In this document: in pieces, positions 12,134-21,915 of the stretch
Numbering within the stretch: the stretch's first letter is position 1
Layout: each line of letters begins with the position of its first letter
From: Planctomycetota bacterium
GTDB taxonomy: Bacteria > Planctomycetota > Planctomycetia > JALXBF01
Direction: 5' to 3'
Assembly (NCBI GenBank): GCA_026991575.1
Contig: JALXBF010000173.1
Span: 1-36,334 of the forward strand
DNA length: 36,334 nucleotides
Notes under the pieces: model-generated
Told to the model about the DNA's origin: nothing
What the model saw: only the letters and a program-made list of their open reading frames with translations
The model's database searches: none
Translations under genes and position numbers: made by a program

Positions 12134-12413
12134 CATAGCGGCTGGCCACGGCGCCCACCACACGCCTCCGGTTACCGAGACCTAACAAGCTCGCTGCTGC
12201 TGACCGGGCCACGCGCCGCCCCGAGAAACACACGCCGCACCTCAGAGCCACCGGCGCCAATCCCACACTGCTGCTCCAGGGGTAACGCGAACGCGCGGTG
12301 GTCACGGCACTGAGACACGCGTTCGTGCCGGGAGATTCGCCGCATTGAGCCGGCTCGCAAGAGGGTGCCCGCAGCCGGAACAGACCGTGACGGTTCCTGC
12401 GGACGCCACCGCG
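12134..12413. other. Intergenic DNA with no recognised feature
   Basis: This is the space between the thiC terminator and the stop of the convergent zinc-ribbon gene. I see no open frame with protein-like composition, no tRNA-like fold and no convincing terminator for the minus-strand gene. Confidence 0.5.
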
Positions 12414-13331
12414 CTACGACGTCGAATGGCGACCGTTACCGCCGGGATCCTCGGAGACATGCTCGTCCGCCGCGATCTTCTTCTTGCGCGCCATCCGCCG
12501 CCGCTCACATTCCGGACACCGCTCTAATGAAATGTCGTAAGGCTTACCGCAGTCAGGGCAGCGGCCCGCGCTGCGACGCAGGATGGGCAAAGCGTTCTTC
12601 AGCTCCAGCCCCTCAGGGGTCGACTCACCAAACGTCTCGACCATTCGTTCGATCAAATCGATCAGTTCCCGCGTACGGCCCTCGTGCAGTGCCTCGCGCA
12701 AGTAGGCCAACGACCAGGCCGCCAGCATCTCGTCCAGCTTGCGCCGCTCTTTTGTCTCCAGCAACCCCACCAGCCGGTCCCTCAGATCCAGCACTCCCTG
12801 AGGATTCGCCTCCTGCTTGGCCGCCTCCAACTGCTCGGTCAACTCACGCACATGCTCGGCCCGCTCGGCATCCACCAGCTCCCGCACCCGCTCCAGCACG
12901 GCCCGATCCCGGCAAAGCCGTTCCAGCTCCTCCACCAACTCCTCCACCCGATCCCACTTCCGCTCCGCAACCGCAGCCTCCAGCTCCTTGACCCTGCGGC
13001 GCACCTCCGGATGGCTCCCTTCAGCAGCGGCCCCGTCCACCGCCGCGGCTACCCCCTCGTCCCGTTGCGCGGCGTCACCGCCGGCTAAGCCGCCGCGGAC
13101 CGGAGCACGATGCGCGCGGGCTACCAGAAACCAGCTCACCGCCAGGCCAACTTGGGCAACCACCAACAGCCCGAGCACAGTAGCCCAGAACCGCGACCAC
13201 AGCACGACCGGAGCACCACCATCCGGCACCAACCCCCACTCAGCCCACGCGGAAACAACCGCGACGACTAACAGGGCCAGGATCGCGCCAGTGATGCCAA
13301 CCAGCAGGAGCCGTACGCTATGTTCGCGCAT
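12414..13331 (-). CDS. Two-TM protein with charged helical domain and zinc ribbon, function unknown
   Basis: This 305-aa protein is not assigned to a named family. Two TM helices (about residues 8-30 and 47-72) are followed by an Ala/Gly-rich linker. A long, highly charged helical stretch comes next (about 105-235, rich in Glu/Arg/Leu, as in coiled coils or TPR-like repeats). A short zinc ribbon follows, CPDCG with CPECE (C258, C261, C272, C275), and the tail is basic then polar. It is probably an inner-membrane protein with a large cytoplasmic part. The start ATG 13331 sits directly before the first TM; no Shine-Dalgarno is visible. The third-base GC preference is strong and steady across the frame, which supports it being real. 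Smc lies about 630 nt upstream on the same strand. Confidence 0.8.
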   Translation of the reverse strand: MREHSVRLLLVGITGAILALLVVAVVSAWAEWGLVPDGGAPVVLWSRFWATVLGLLVVAQVGLAVSWFLVARAHRAPVRGGLAGGDAAQRDEGVAAAVDGAAAEGSHPEVRRRVKELEAAVAERKWDRVEELVEELERLCRDRAVLERVRELVDAERAEHVRELTEQLEAAKQEANPQGVLDLRDRLVGLLETKERRKLDEMLAAWSLAYLREALHEGRTRELIDLIERMVETFGESTPEGLELKNALPILRRSAGRCPDCGKPYDISLERCPECERRRMARKKKIAADEHVSEDPGGNGRHSTS

Positions 13332-13962
13332 GCCAGTTGCCCAGATGTGCCTCGCTTGATGGTATCGCCTGTAGCCGCCCGTTACAGTCTACCAGCTTGC
13401 AACCGAACGATACGACGGCCCCGCGGCGCAACGAAGCCGAAACGAAGGGCCCGTCGCGCTGCTCAAGACGACCGTTACACTCGCAGCACGCCGCCGCACC
13501 GAACCGCCTGGCGGCAGATTGCACGACTCGGCGCCGCATCCGCTACGGACCAAACAGAATCCGACGGTGAGCTGCACAACGGCATGGCGTGCCAGTCGCC
13601 ACGGACCTCTGGGCGAGCAACCGTAGCGGCTGGCACCGGCTTGACGGTGCACCGATATGTGACAAGCCGGCAGCCGCGTCGGTGAGCGCTTGGGCTGGCC
13701 GCAAGAGACGCCCCGGTACCGGCGGGTCGCAAACTGACCGTAGTCGGCACTCCTGCTTAAGTGCCGGCTGAGGCCGATCGTGGCCTCCGCAGTTGCTGCT
13801 CAGGACGAACGCCAGACTTGAGCCACTGTCGCAGGCTGGCAGAACCGATCGAGGCCTCGGGCTTACCCCGCGGGCTAACCGTTCTGCTCAACCGCCACGG
13901 GCGTGCCGCGATGGCAACCTCCTTGGCGGCTTTGCCTTAGGATGCCCACAGCCCCGCCGTGT
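13332..13962. other. Long intergenic region with two small hairpins
   Basis: The 630 nt between smc and the zinc-ribbon gene contain no convincing gene. Two adjacent perfect hairpins lie at 13745-13766 (CGGCACT/AGTGCCG) and 13770-13787 (GAGGCC/GGCCTC), about 175 nt past the smc stop. Neither has a T-run, so they may only be RNA 3'-end structures. Confidence 0.4.
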
Positions 13963-16900
13963 TTACGCGGCCGCTTCCTGGTCAGCGGCTCGCAGCGCTT
14001 CAGGACGGATCTCGCCTGCTTCGTTGATGTCCTCCAGACGGACGGAGATCCGCTTCGAAACGCCCGACTCCTGCATCGTGACGCCGTAGAGCACGTCGGC
14101 GGCCAGCATGGTCTTCTTCGAGTGCGTGATCAGGATGAATTGCGATCGGTCCAGGAACTCCCTCAGCACGGCCGTGAACCGATCGATGTTCGCTTCGTCC
14201 AATGCCGCGTCGACCTCATCCAGGATGCAGAACGGGCTGGGCTTGGAGCGGAAAATCGCCAACAGCAACGCGACGGCCGTCAATGTTTTCTCACCGCCGG
14301 ACAACAGTGAAATCGAACGCAGTTCTTTGCCGGGGGGCTTGGCAATGATTTCTACCCCGCTCTCCAGGACGTCGTTCGGGTCCTCGAGCACGATGTCGGC
14401 CTTGCCGCCGCCGAAGAGCTTGCGAAACAGCTCCTGGAAATGCTGTCGCACGCTGTTCAGTGTCTCAAGGAACAGCCGCTTGCTGTCCTCGTTGATCCGG
14501 TCGATGATCTCCAGCAGCGACGCCTGCGCAGAGAGCAGGTCTTGGCGCTGCTCCTGGAGCGTTCGCTCTCGCTGCTCGAGCTCTTCCAACTCGCTCAGCG
14601 CCTCGAGGTTGACCGAGCCCAGCGACTGGATTCTCTTCTTCAGTCGGCGTGCCTCCTGGCTGGCTGCCTCATAGTCGAACGCCTGCGGCGGCTGCTGCGT
14701 GGCGGCCAGTTCGCGTAGGTCGACCTCGTAGTCCTCCAGGATGCGCTCGACCAGGCTGCTGCGTCTGTGCTCCAGGTCCTGGTGGCGCAGCTGTTGTTCG
14801 GTCAGTTCCTCGCGCAGCGCGTTCTGCTGACGCCGAAGCGCTTCGACTTCGGTCGCGAGCTCATGCCGCTGCGCCCGCAGCGCTTCGCGCTCGGCGATCA
14901 GCCGTCCTACGTTGCGGACCAGCTGGTCCTTGGCGGCATAGAGTTCGGCAACCTGTGCGGTGGCAATCAGCAGGGCCCGCTCGGCGGTCTTGCGCTGTTT
15001 GTCGATGCGAGCCATTTCCGCAAGCGCTTCGCGTTTGATCCGCTGCCGCTCGGCCAGGTCCTGGCGCGCCGCATTCAGCTCGCGTTCCAGTGCCCGAAGT
15101 CGCTCGCGCTCCTGGGCCAGCGCGACTCTCAGGTCCTGAAGCTCCACCTGACGTGACTCGCGCTCCTGGACCAGTAACTCACGGCGGGCCTGAAGCTCGG
15201 CAATCGCCTCACGCAGTCGCTGCTCTTGCTGCTGTTGGTCACGTTCCCGTGACCGCTTTTCGGCCAGCTCCGCCGAGAGCCGGTCGAGCTCTTTGCCGAG
15301 CAAGTCCATCTCGCTATGAAGCAACGCAAGCTCGTCACGAACGCCGTCGCATTGCTGCTGCCGCTGGGCTACGGCCCGCTCCAGCTCGCTCATACGGTCA
15401 GCCGCTTCACGTTGCTTGCGTCTAGCCTCCTGCAGTCGAGCGGCAGCGGTGTGTAGTTCCTGCTCCAGCTGAGCAATCCTTCGCTGCTCGTTGGCCAACT
15501 GGGACCGCAACCGGTCCCGCTCCGCCTCCAGTTCGCGCATCACTGCTCGCCGGCTCACCATACCACCTTCAGCTTCCATCCGGCCGAGCACGTAGCTGCC
15601 ATTCCAAGCGACGACGAGGCCATCACGCACGACCAGACACTGGCCCGGCCGCAGGCGTCCGGCCAGCACCGGGTCGAAGCGGTCCGCAACGAAGACTGAG
15701 CCGAGCAGCCGGTCCACGACGCAGCGAGCTGCCGGTGTGCAGCTGACGAGTCGGCTCAGCGGAACCGCCCCTTGCGGGGCCTCAGTCGCGGCGACATCCG
15801 TTGCCGCCGCTTCAACGAGCCGTATCGTCTGCGCAAGCTCCGCCGGCTCCAGCCGCTCGAGGAACCTGGCCACGTTGCGCACGACCAGGGCCTGCGTCAG
15901 TGAGCCCAGCACGCGGTCGACCAACTGGGCAGTCGCGACGTCCGCCTCGATCAATTCGCCAAGCACACCGATGACGTCGTCGCGTAGTTCCGGATCCTCC
16001 ATCAGCTCCCGCACGGCTGGCAACAACTGGTCCTGCTCTTGGTCCAAGTTGCGGTACACCTCGAGCTTGCTTTCGCAGCCCCGCAGCACAGCGGCCAGCT
16101 CCGCCTGCTGCTGGCGAAGCTCGGCCAGCGTCTCCTCCGTGCTATGAACCACCTGCTCGATCGTTTCGACCTCATCCTGGCAGTGAGCGGCTTCGTTCTG
16201 GGCCGCGTCCAGCTGAGCACGCAGCGAGCTGGTTTCGGCGTCCAGCTCTTGCAGCTGTCGTTGCAACTGCTCCGCTCGAAGGCGGTAGCGATCGCGCTGG
16301 CTCTCCAGCGTGCGTTGCTGGCTTTCGAGAGCGGCAATTTCGTTGCGGCAGCGAGTCAGTTCGTGGGCTTCGTCGGCCAGCGCTGCCCGCCGCTCGGCCA
16401 GCTCATCGTCAAGGCGGCGCAGTTCGGTAAGCAACTCCTGGAGCGCCTGCTCCTGGCCGCTCAGCCGCCGCTGTTTGCCTTCGATGCGGTCGTGCTCATG
16501 CCGGTAGGTTTCCTCCAGCTGGGTGAGTCGCTCCGTTAGTTCGCGGCACTTTGCCCGCGCCTCCAGCCAACGGTGTCGGCTCTGCTCCAGGGCCGCTTCC
16601 AGCTCACGGCAACGGGCCCGTTCATGCTGGATGGTGCTTTCCAGACGGGCAATCTGCTGCCGCGTGTCACTCAGTTCCGCCTCTTCGGCACGGATGGTGC
16701 GGTCCAGCTCTTCGAGCTGCCCGTCCAGCTCCAGCTCGCGACTCGTAGCCGCCGCCAGCTTCGCTTCCAGAGCGTGGGCCTGGTCTGAGAGTTCCCTGAT
16801 GCGATCCTCCAGCATCGTCAGCTGATCGCGCAGGCGGACGTAGTCGACCAGGCCTAATTGGAGGCGAAGTTCACGGAGTTGCTGGGACAGCTCGCGGTAG

Positions 16901-17538
16901 CGTTCGGCCTTGCTCGCCTGGCTCCGGACGGTCTTCAGTCGGCGGCGCACCTCGTCGAGGATGTCGTTAAGGCGGGTGAGGTTCTGCTCGACCTTAGCGA
17001 GCTTGTTAAGCGCTTCCTGTTTCTTGAGCTTAAAGCCGCGGATGCCGGAGGCCTCCTCGAAGATGAGCCGCCGTTCGCGGGGCGACGCTTGCAGCAGCGC
17101 GTCGACCCGCCCCTGCTCGATAATGCTGTAGGTTTGGCTGGATGTGCCCGTGCCGACCAGCAGCTCTTTAATGTCGCGCAGCCGGGCCGGCTTGCGGTTG
17201 ATCGAATACTCGCTCTCGCCAGAGCGGTACACGCGTCGCGTGATGGCGACCTCGTCGCCGTCGAACCGCAAATAGCGGCGACGGTTGTCAATGACAACAG
17301 TCACTTCGGCGAACCCCAGCCCTTTGCGCGTGCCGGAGCCATGGAAGATGCAATCGGCCATTTCCTTCCCACGCAGGCTCTTGGCCGATTGCTCTCCGAG
17401 CACCCAGCGGATCGCGTCCACAACGTTGGACTTGCCGGAGCCGTTCGGACCGACAATCGCCGTGATCCCCTGGCCGAATTCGAAGACCGTCTTGTCCGCG
17501 AAGCTCTTGAACCCCCAGAGCTCCAGTCGCTTTAGCAT
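13963..17538 (-). CDS. smc: Chromosome partition protein SMC
   Basis: This is an 1191-aa protein of full SMC length. The N-terminal ATPase half has Walker A GPNGSGKS (30-37) inside the block [20 protein letters not shown]. Long coiled coils (about 170-500 and 660-1000) flank a hinge (about 506-650). The C-terminal half has the ABC signature LLSGGEK (about 1078) and Walker [13 protein letters not shown] (about 1103). SMC dimers with ScpA/ScpB condense and segregate the chromosome. The start ATG gives [13 protein letters not shown], which matches the family N-terminus. It begins 20 nt after the stop of the FlgI-like/HEAT gene, so the two are probably co-transcribed. scpA and scpB are not in the window. 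Confidence 0.97.
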   Translation of the reverse strand: MLKRLELWGFKSFADKTVFEFGQGITAIVGPNGSGKSNVVDAIRWVLGEQSAKSLRGKEMADCIFHGSGTRKGLGFAEVTVVIDNRRRYLRFDGDEVAITRRVYRSGESEYSINRKPARLRDIKELLVGTGTSSQTYSIIEQGRVDALLQASPRERRLIFEEASGIRGFKLKKQEALNKLAKVEQNLTRLNDILDEVRRRLKTVRSQASKAERYRELSQQLRELRLQLGLVDYVRLRDQLTMLEDRIRELSDQAHALEAKLAAATSRELELDGQLEELDRTIRAEEAELSDTRQQIARLESTIQHERARCRELEAALEQSRHRWLEARAKCRELTERLTQLEETYRHEHDRIEGKQRRLSGQEQALQELLTELRRLDDELAERRAALADEAHELTRCRNEIAALESQQRTLESQRDRYRLRAEQLQRQLQELDAETSSLRAQLDAAQNEAAHCQDEVETIEQVVHSTEETLAELRQQQAELAAVLRGCESKLEVYRNLDQEQDQLLPAVRELMEDPELRDDVIGVLGELIEADVATAQLVDRVLGSLTQALVVRNVARFLERLEPAELAQTIRLVEAAATDVAATEAPQGAVPLSRLVSCTPAARCVVDRLLGSVFVADRFDPVLAGRLRPGQCLVVRDGLVVAWNGSYVLGRMEAEGGMVSRRAVMRELEAERDRLRSQLANEQRRIAQLEQELHTAAARLQEARRKQREAADRMSELERAVAQRQQQCDGVRDELALLHSEMDLLGKELDRLSAELAEKRSRERDQQQQEQRLREAIAELQARRELLVQERESRQVELQDLRVALAQERERLRALERELNAARQDLAERQRIKREALAEMARIDKQRKTAERALLIATAQVAELYAAKDQLVRNVGRLIAEREALRAQRHELATEVEALRRQQNALREELTEQQLRHQDLEHRRSSLVERILEDYEVDLRELAATQQPPQAFDYEAASQEARRLKKRIQSLGSVNLEALSELEELEQRERTLQEQRQDLLSAQASLLEIIDRINEDSKRLFLETLNSVRQHFQELFRKLFGGGKADIVLEDPNDVLESGVEIIAKPPGKELRSISLLSGGEKTLTAVALLLAIFRSKPSPFCILDEVDAALDEANIDRFTAVLREFLDRSQFILITHSKKTMLAADVLYGVTMQESGVSKRISVRLEDINEAGEIRPEALRAADQEAAA

Positions 17539-17558
17539 CGTGCGTCGCGCCGTGAGGA

Positions 17559-19379
17559 CTACTTGCTACTTTTCTTGTTCCGGCGGAATAGCCGGTCAAA
17601 GAAGCCGGGTTTCCTCAGGTAGCGGCTGTCGTCCTTGCTCCGCGCACCGCCCACGGGCCGTTCTGCGGCCGCCGGGCGGACCTGGCCGCTGGTCGGCCCC
17701 GACGGACGGTGCCAGCTGAAGACACGGAACAGGAATGGTACGGGCGTGTTCTGAGCCACCTGTTCCGGCCCCAAACGCCGCAGCCGTTCGATAAGCCGGG
17801 CCGGGTCCGGAACGGCGTCCACCGCCAATTGTCCGGGAAGATTCAGGTTCTTGTCAGCCAGCTGGAGCATTTCCACAAGCTCCGGATAGCGGGCTCCTAG
17901 CTTGGCCACCTCCCGGATGACAGTAGCTATCTCCAGCGAGACCGGTTCTTTGACCGGCGGTCGGCCCACGGCATAGCGCGTGACCAGCACCGCACGATCG
18001 CCCGTGTTCGCCGTCAAGAGAATATCGTCCCCAGCACGCAGGGTCAGGGGTGTCAGGAACCGCTGACGTTCACCGAAGAGAACAATCTCCGGCTCGCCCC
18101 TGGTGGTGACGTGAATCAGAGACGGGCCGCTGCTGGGCACAAGGTGCAGTCGGATGTGCCGGTCGATCAGCTCACCGCGCGTTGCCGGCGAAAGCTTGTC
18201 CTGCATCCGCAACGCGCGAAAGGCACCGTAGCGCAACTCCGCTTCCGCATCTTCGTTCATCAGAGCGCGCAGCTCAAGCCGGCTTGCCGCCTCATCTAGC
18301 GTCGCCAGGGCCGACAACGCATGCGCGCGATACGCACGGTCAATCCTGGCGACATCCGCCAGCGGCTTGGCAGCCGCCGGATCACCCAGGTAGGCCAGCG
18401 CCTCGGCCGCGAAAAACCGCACGTCCACGTTATCCGAGGACAATGCCTCTTTCAGTACCGGAATCGCTCGCCTGCCGATCCCTTCCAGTGCGATCGCGGC
18501 TGCCGCAGCAGTGGCCGGCTGCTTCAGTTCGTCCGCCAGCCGCTGCAGCCGCATCTGAAGCGCCTGCTCCGTGTGCTGATCGCGCCATAGCGGGATCGAC
18601 CGTACTACCGTCAGGAACCGGGCCGGGTTGTGCTCGTAAACGGGGGGCACCCTGAGCTCAACCTGCGTGTCATCCTTGGCGACGGCCACGTCCTTGCCAC
18701 CCGGGCCGCGAATCGGGAATCTGTCGTTGATTCGCCGGGCAATGGCCACGGTGTAGCGGGCTGAGCGGTACCGGTTTCCAGTGAGCAGATGGAAGCCACG
18801 ATTCGTCAAGCTGACGACACCACCTGAGATGATGCCACGGCGCGGATCGCCTTCCTCAGTGTGAATCGGGCCGGTGGCCAGTGCCATTTTCTTGCCACGC
18901 ACCACACCACCTGCAATGCCGGCAGCTTCGTAGAGAACCGTCTCCAGCAACCAGCCGCCACGTAGGCTGGTCGCCTGATCACCAGGCAACAGAAGCACCG
19001 CGGCATCGACACGATCCCCCCTCCGAGCTCCGGGCGGGATCACGGCTCGCACCAGCACCAGCGCCGTACGGTCGGATCGCAGGATGGACTCCGCCCCCTG
19101 AACGCCGCGCTTTTTCATCAGATGCAGCAGCTGCGTACGCGCCTCTGACGGCGGTGGATTGCTGCCAGTACCACGGAGACCAACCACCAGACCGTAGCCC
19201 TGGACCGGCAAGCCCTCCATGCCGCCGATAACAGTGACGTCCCCGATCGTCTGTCCTGACCTACCGCCGTCGGCTGCGTCCAGTCGGTGCAGGTTGAGGC
19301 CAACGGTCGCCGCTGCAGCAAGGAACACCGTTACGACCCTGGCCTCGGTGACCCGCCCGGCACTAGCTCCCTGTAGCAT
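17559..19379 (-). CDS. FlgI-like (flagellar P-ring-like) protein fused to HEAT repeats
   Basis: This is a 606-aa exported protein. A signal peptide (about residues 1-36) is followed by a region closely resembling the flagellar P-ring protein FlgI. It has the opening [16 protein letters not shown], then [30 protein letters not shown]. After about residue 290 come several HEAT-type repeats (for example [22 protein letters not shown]), then a C-terminal domain and a basic tail ([14 protein letters not shown]). The chosen ATG 19379 has GGGGAG 6 nt upstream; a GTG at 19418 is weaker. True FlgI is about 370 aa and has no HEAT repeats, and no other flagellar gene is present here. A P-ring role is therefore doubtful, and an envelope scaffold function is more likely. 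It sits just upstream of smc. Confidence 0.85.
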   Translation of the reverse strand: MLQGASAGRVTEARVVTVFLAAAATVGLNLHRLDAADGGRSGQTIGDVTVIGGMEGLPVQGYGLVVGLRGTGSNPPPSEARTQLLHLMKKRGVQGAESILRSDRTALVLVRAVIPPGARRGDRVDAAVLLLPGDQATSLRGGWLLETVLYEAAGIAGGVVRGKKMALATGPIHTEEGDPRRGIISGGVVSLTNRGFHLLTGNRYRSARYTVAIARRINDRFPIRGPGGKDVAVAKDDTQVELRVPPVYEHNPARFLTVVRSIPLWRDQHTEQALQMRLQRLADELKQPATAAAAAIALEGIGRRAIPVLKEALSSDNVDVRFFAAEALAYLGDPAAAKPLADVARIDRAYRAHALSALATLDEAASRLELRALMNEDAEAELRYGAFRALRMQDKLSPATRGELIDRHIRLHLVPSSGPSLIHVTTRGEPEIVLFGERQRFLTPLTLRAGDDILLTANTGDRAVLVTRYAVGRPPVKEPVSLEIATVIREVAKLGARYPELVEMLQLADKNLNLPGQLAVDAVPDPARLIERLRRLGPEQVAQNTPVPFLFRVFSWHRPSGPTSGQVRPAAAERPVGGARSKDDSRYLRKPGFFDRLFRRNKKSSK

Positions 19380-19794
19380 CGCTTCTCCCCATTGCTTCGA
19401 TCCATCGCTCCCGCGCACGCTGCGCGCAAGACCCCCGATCTCTCCCGCACGCTAAGGTTCTGCCCGCAGCTCGTCAAGGACAGCATCACGGCAAAAACTT
19501 GCCCTGCTCGTACAGGACGCCTGACCGTCCCCGATCGGCCGACTCCCATGACCGAAGGCGGTGCAGTGTACGAAAACCTGTGCCCGCGCTCGGCTAGCGA
19601 GCGCACCCATCGAGCAGGAACCGACGGCGACCGGAACCGACGAGCGTGGCCGGACAACCGGGTGAGAGGGGTGATTCGCAATCTTTCACCGCCGGAGGAT
19701 GACGTTTATCGCCACACAGCCCCTTGGCGAAACACACTGCCCTACCATAGCTAACTGTCTGTCCGGGAAATGCTTGGCGCACAAGATTGCCTGC
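19380..19794. other. Upstream region of the FlgI-like gene, no gene recognised
   Basis: About 415 nt between the FlgI-like gene and the first IS fragment. It must hold the promoter of the FlgI-smc pair, but I see no box good enough to call. It marks the edge between ordinary chromosome and the repeat-rich right half. Confidence 0.4.
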
Positions 19795-19992
19795 ATCGGG
19801 GAGGGTTGCGATTTGGCTAGCTGAACCCCGACGCACGGAGGCGCCCCATGGACGGGCGTTAGCATCGCTGGGCACGAATTCTGGCGTTGATCGACGCGAT
19901 TGTGCAGTCCCTGGGTGTTGGGCCGCGGTCTGGCCCGGGTCGGCGCGGTCGTCCGGCCACATCGCTGAACTAGATCTGCAACGCAATCCGGC
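19795..19992 (+). mobile_element. Left-end fragment of an IS5-type element
   Basis: This segment aligns with the left end of the IS5-type copy at 33651 onward. It has the same terminal TCGGGG...CCCCGA arrangement, and the start of transposase at 19849. In one frame it reads MDGR-stop-HRWARILALIDAIVQSLGVGPRSGPG, then RRGRPATSLN-stop-ICNAIR, which parallels the other copy residue by residue. Two TAG stops and loss of everything beyond about 19,992 make it a dead fragment. Confidence 0.75.
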
Positions 19993-20163
19993 GTCGGAAC
20001 AAAGGATTTTCGGGCAGCTTCTCACGGATCTACGGGGCGCTGTTCACCATCAATGGTGGCGAAGCCATTGACGACACGAGTTTCTGACCAACGCACATCG
20101 TGCGGGCACGCACCCTATGCGTTCACGCTGCCGGGCGGTGATCCATGACATAGCGAAGTGCAG

Positions 20164-20238
20164 CAGAGCGTAGCACAACCTGGCTAACGCACCTGCTTTG
20201 GGCGCAGGAAGTCGCTGGTTCGAATCCCGCCGCCCCGA
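20164..20238 (+). pseudogene. Decayed tRNA-Pro (anticodon TGG)
   Basis: The anticodon arm is intact (CCTGC-TTTGGGC-GCAGG, anticodon TGG), and the T-loop TTCGAAT and the 3' acceptor strand CGCCCCG are recognisable. The 5' acceptor strand CAGAGCG gives two A-C mismatches, the D-stem has two more and the T-stem one. These are mostly explained by G-to-A changes from a normal tRNA-Pro. No CCA is encoded. With five broken pairs it is unlikely to work. Confidence 0.7.
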
Positions 20239-20481
20239 GTCAGACGAAGCCGAAGAGGCTGTGACCCAGGCAAGCTCCTGGGCAGGGAGAGATATGGCCT
20301 GCGGCCGCTAAAAATGGCACCCTGGACAGACGCGGAGCACGTTGGTCAGGGAGGGTTCTGTCGTGTCGTGCAGGCCAGAGGCATCCCCTGCGTGCCGTAG
20401 GGTTCTCCCAAAGTTCGAGACGCTGACGGATGAACAGCTGATCGACTTCCGCCCGAAGCCCGAGCAGAAGACAGACCGCCA

Positions 20482-21903
20482 ATGAATCCACGAGCTGCTC
20501 TCCGCTTTGCGAAGCGGTCACAGCGTCTCCACGTTCTCATTGTGTTGGCCGTGTGTCTTTTCGGCAGCGGCTTCGTCGAACCGGGGTTGGCCGATCCGCC
20601 AGTTAACCAGTCCACACGAGTCCCGCACGGCCAACGCGCGCCGGCCACGCCACCCGACCACCCCTATGCCAGGGCCATTCTGCTCGTAGGCCCTATCGAT
20701 CCGCAGCTACGCGAAACATTGGAGAAGTGGGAGCAGATGGCCCCCGACTCGCCGGCGGCGCGCCGTTTGAGGTCTCGCTTCAGGGCCGTCATTGATCTAA
20801 TCGAGCACCACAAATCGCCGAAAGCAGAGGACTTCCGTGGAGCGCCAGCGACTCATCCCCCGGAGACGCTCTCCAGGCTTGCGGATTCAGACGCGTCGGA
20901 CCGGCTCGAGGCTGTAGCTAACGTGGCCTGGCTGGAGGCACGAGCACGGTTGCTGCAGGGTAGTCGCGGGGACGCGATACGTTTGGTCGGCGCGGTGCTT
21001 GCTTTCAGCCGGTGGGCCGGGGACAAATTCGGCATGTTTGCGTTCCTTTCCTGTGCCACGACACACAGAAACGGAGCCGAGCTTCTCGCCCGGTGGCTTC
21101 CGGGCATGACCGAGGATGAGTTGGCCCTGCTCGAAAAGGTCCTGAGGGAACTTCCTCCGCCGCCGGACGTCGTCCGTGTCCTACACTATGAGGCTCGACA
21201 GGCGCAATGCGACATCGAAGAGCTCGAGGAACTGTTCTTGGAGTGGCTCGAGGAGGCTCGTCAGGCAGGGCTCGTGCAAGAGCAGTCGGTACAACTGACA
21301 AAGAAAGTATTCGCGTTCCGGGAAACGCCGGAATCCCGGTTGATCAGCGCGCAAAAGCAGTGGGTGAAAGATCTCGAGGCCATCCTTCGTAGTGGGCGAC
21401 CCGCAGAGTGGGCGGAACTGCTATCCCGCACCGCAATGCCCGTGATCGAAGACTGGAGGGACGAGCTGTTACCATTCTTCCCGGAGTTACGTGATCGAGG
21501 CTGGCTCCGGAACCACATGTACGTGGTCTACCCCGTCCGTTCACTGATCTACCGCATCTGCCGGCGACTGAACTGGGATCCAGGACTGGCAAAGAAGAAG
21601 AGGGGGCGGCCCTTGGCTTTGCTGGTAGCGCGGCTGGATCCGAGACTCGACGCGTGCGTAGCAACGCTCTGTATTTCTCTCATCTTTGCCCAAGCGTATC
21701 CCATCTTCCTGCGAGCTGCCGTTGAGCACCTTCGCGAGGATCAGCCGGACTCGCTTACCGAGCTACACTCACTTGGCCTAACGGCTCGCATCGTTGCCGA
21801 CAACAATGGGTTCACGATACGCACCAGCCCAGGGAATCTGGAGCTTCGCGTCATGTTGCGCAAACGGGAAACGGCGCAGATGTCTGGCGAGACGCAGTTC
21901 TAA
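20482..21903 (+). CDS. Secreted protein of unknown function, first of a tandem paralogue pair
   Basis: This is a 473-aa protein with an N-terminal signal peptide (hydrophobic residues about 17-36, cleavage near GLADPP). I do not recognise the family. The body is mostly helical with many Leu/Arg/Glu. Segments shared with the next gene include LVGPID near the mature N-terminus, a long helical middle, RELPPPPDVVRVLHYEA, ELLPFFPELRDRGWLR, a RICRRL-to-GRPLALLVARLDP block, and the ending DNNGFTIRT followed by LELRV. The Arg/Pro-containing block and the C-terminal beta-hairpin-like ending are the best conserved. Its ATG overlaps the TGA of a short upstream reading frame (ATGA), and no Shine-Dalgarno is visible. 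The paralogue follows after 12 nt. Confidence 0.85.
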   Translation: MNPRAALRFAKRSQRLHVLIVLAVCLFGSGFVEPGLADPPVNQSTRVPHGQRAPATPPDHPYARAILLVGPIDPQLRETLEKWEQMAPDSPAARRLRSRFRAVIDLIEHHKSPKAEDFRGAPATHPPETLSRLADSDASDRLEAVANVAWLEARARLLQGSRGDAIRLVGAVLAFSRWAGDKFGMFAFLSCATTHRNGAELLARWLPGMTEDELALLEKVLRELPPPPDVVRVLHYEARQAQCDIEELEELFLEWLEEARQAGLVQEQSVQLTKKVFAFRETPESRLISAQKQWVKDLEAILRSGRPAEWAELLSRTAMPVIEDWRDELLPFFPELRDRGWLRNHMYVVYPVRSLIYRICRRLNWDPGLAKKKRGRPLALLVARLDPRLDACVATLCISLIFAQAYPIFLRAAVEHLREDQPDSLTELHSLGLTARIVADNNGFTIRTSPGNLELRVMLRKRETAQMSGETQF

Positions 21904-21915
21904 GGGGCGTCCACG

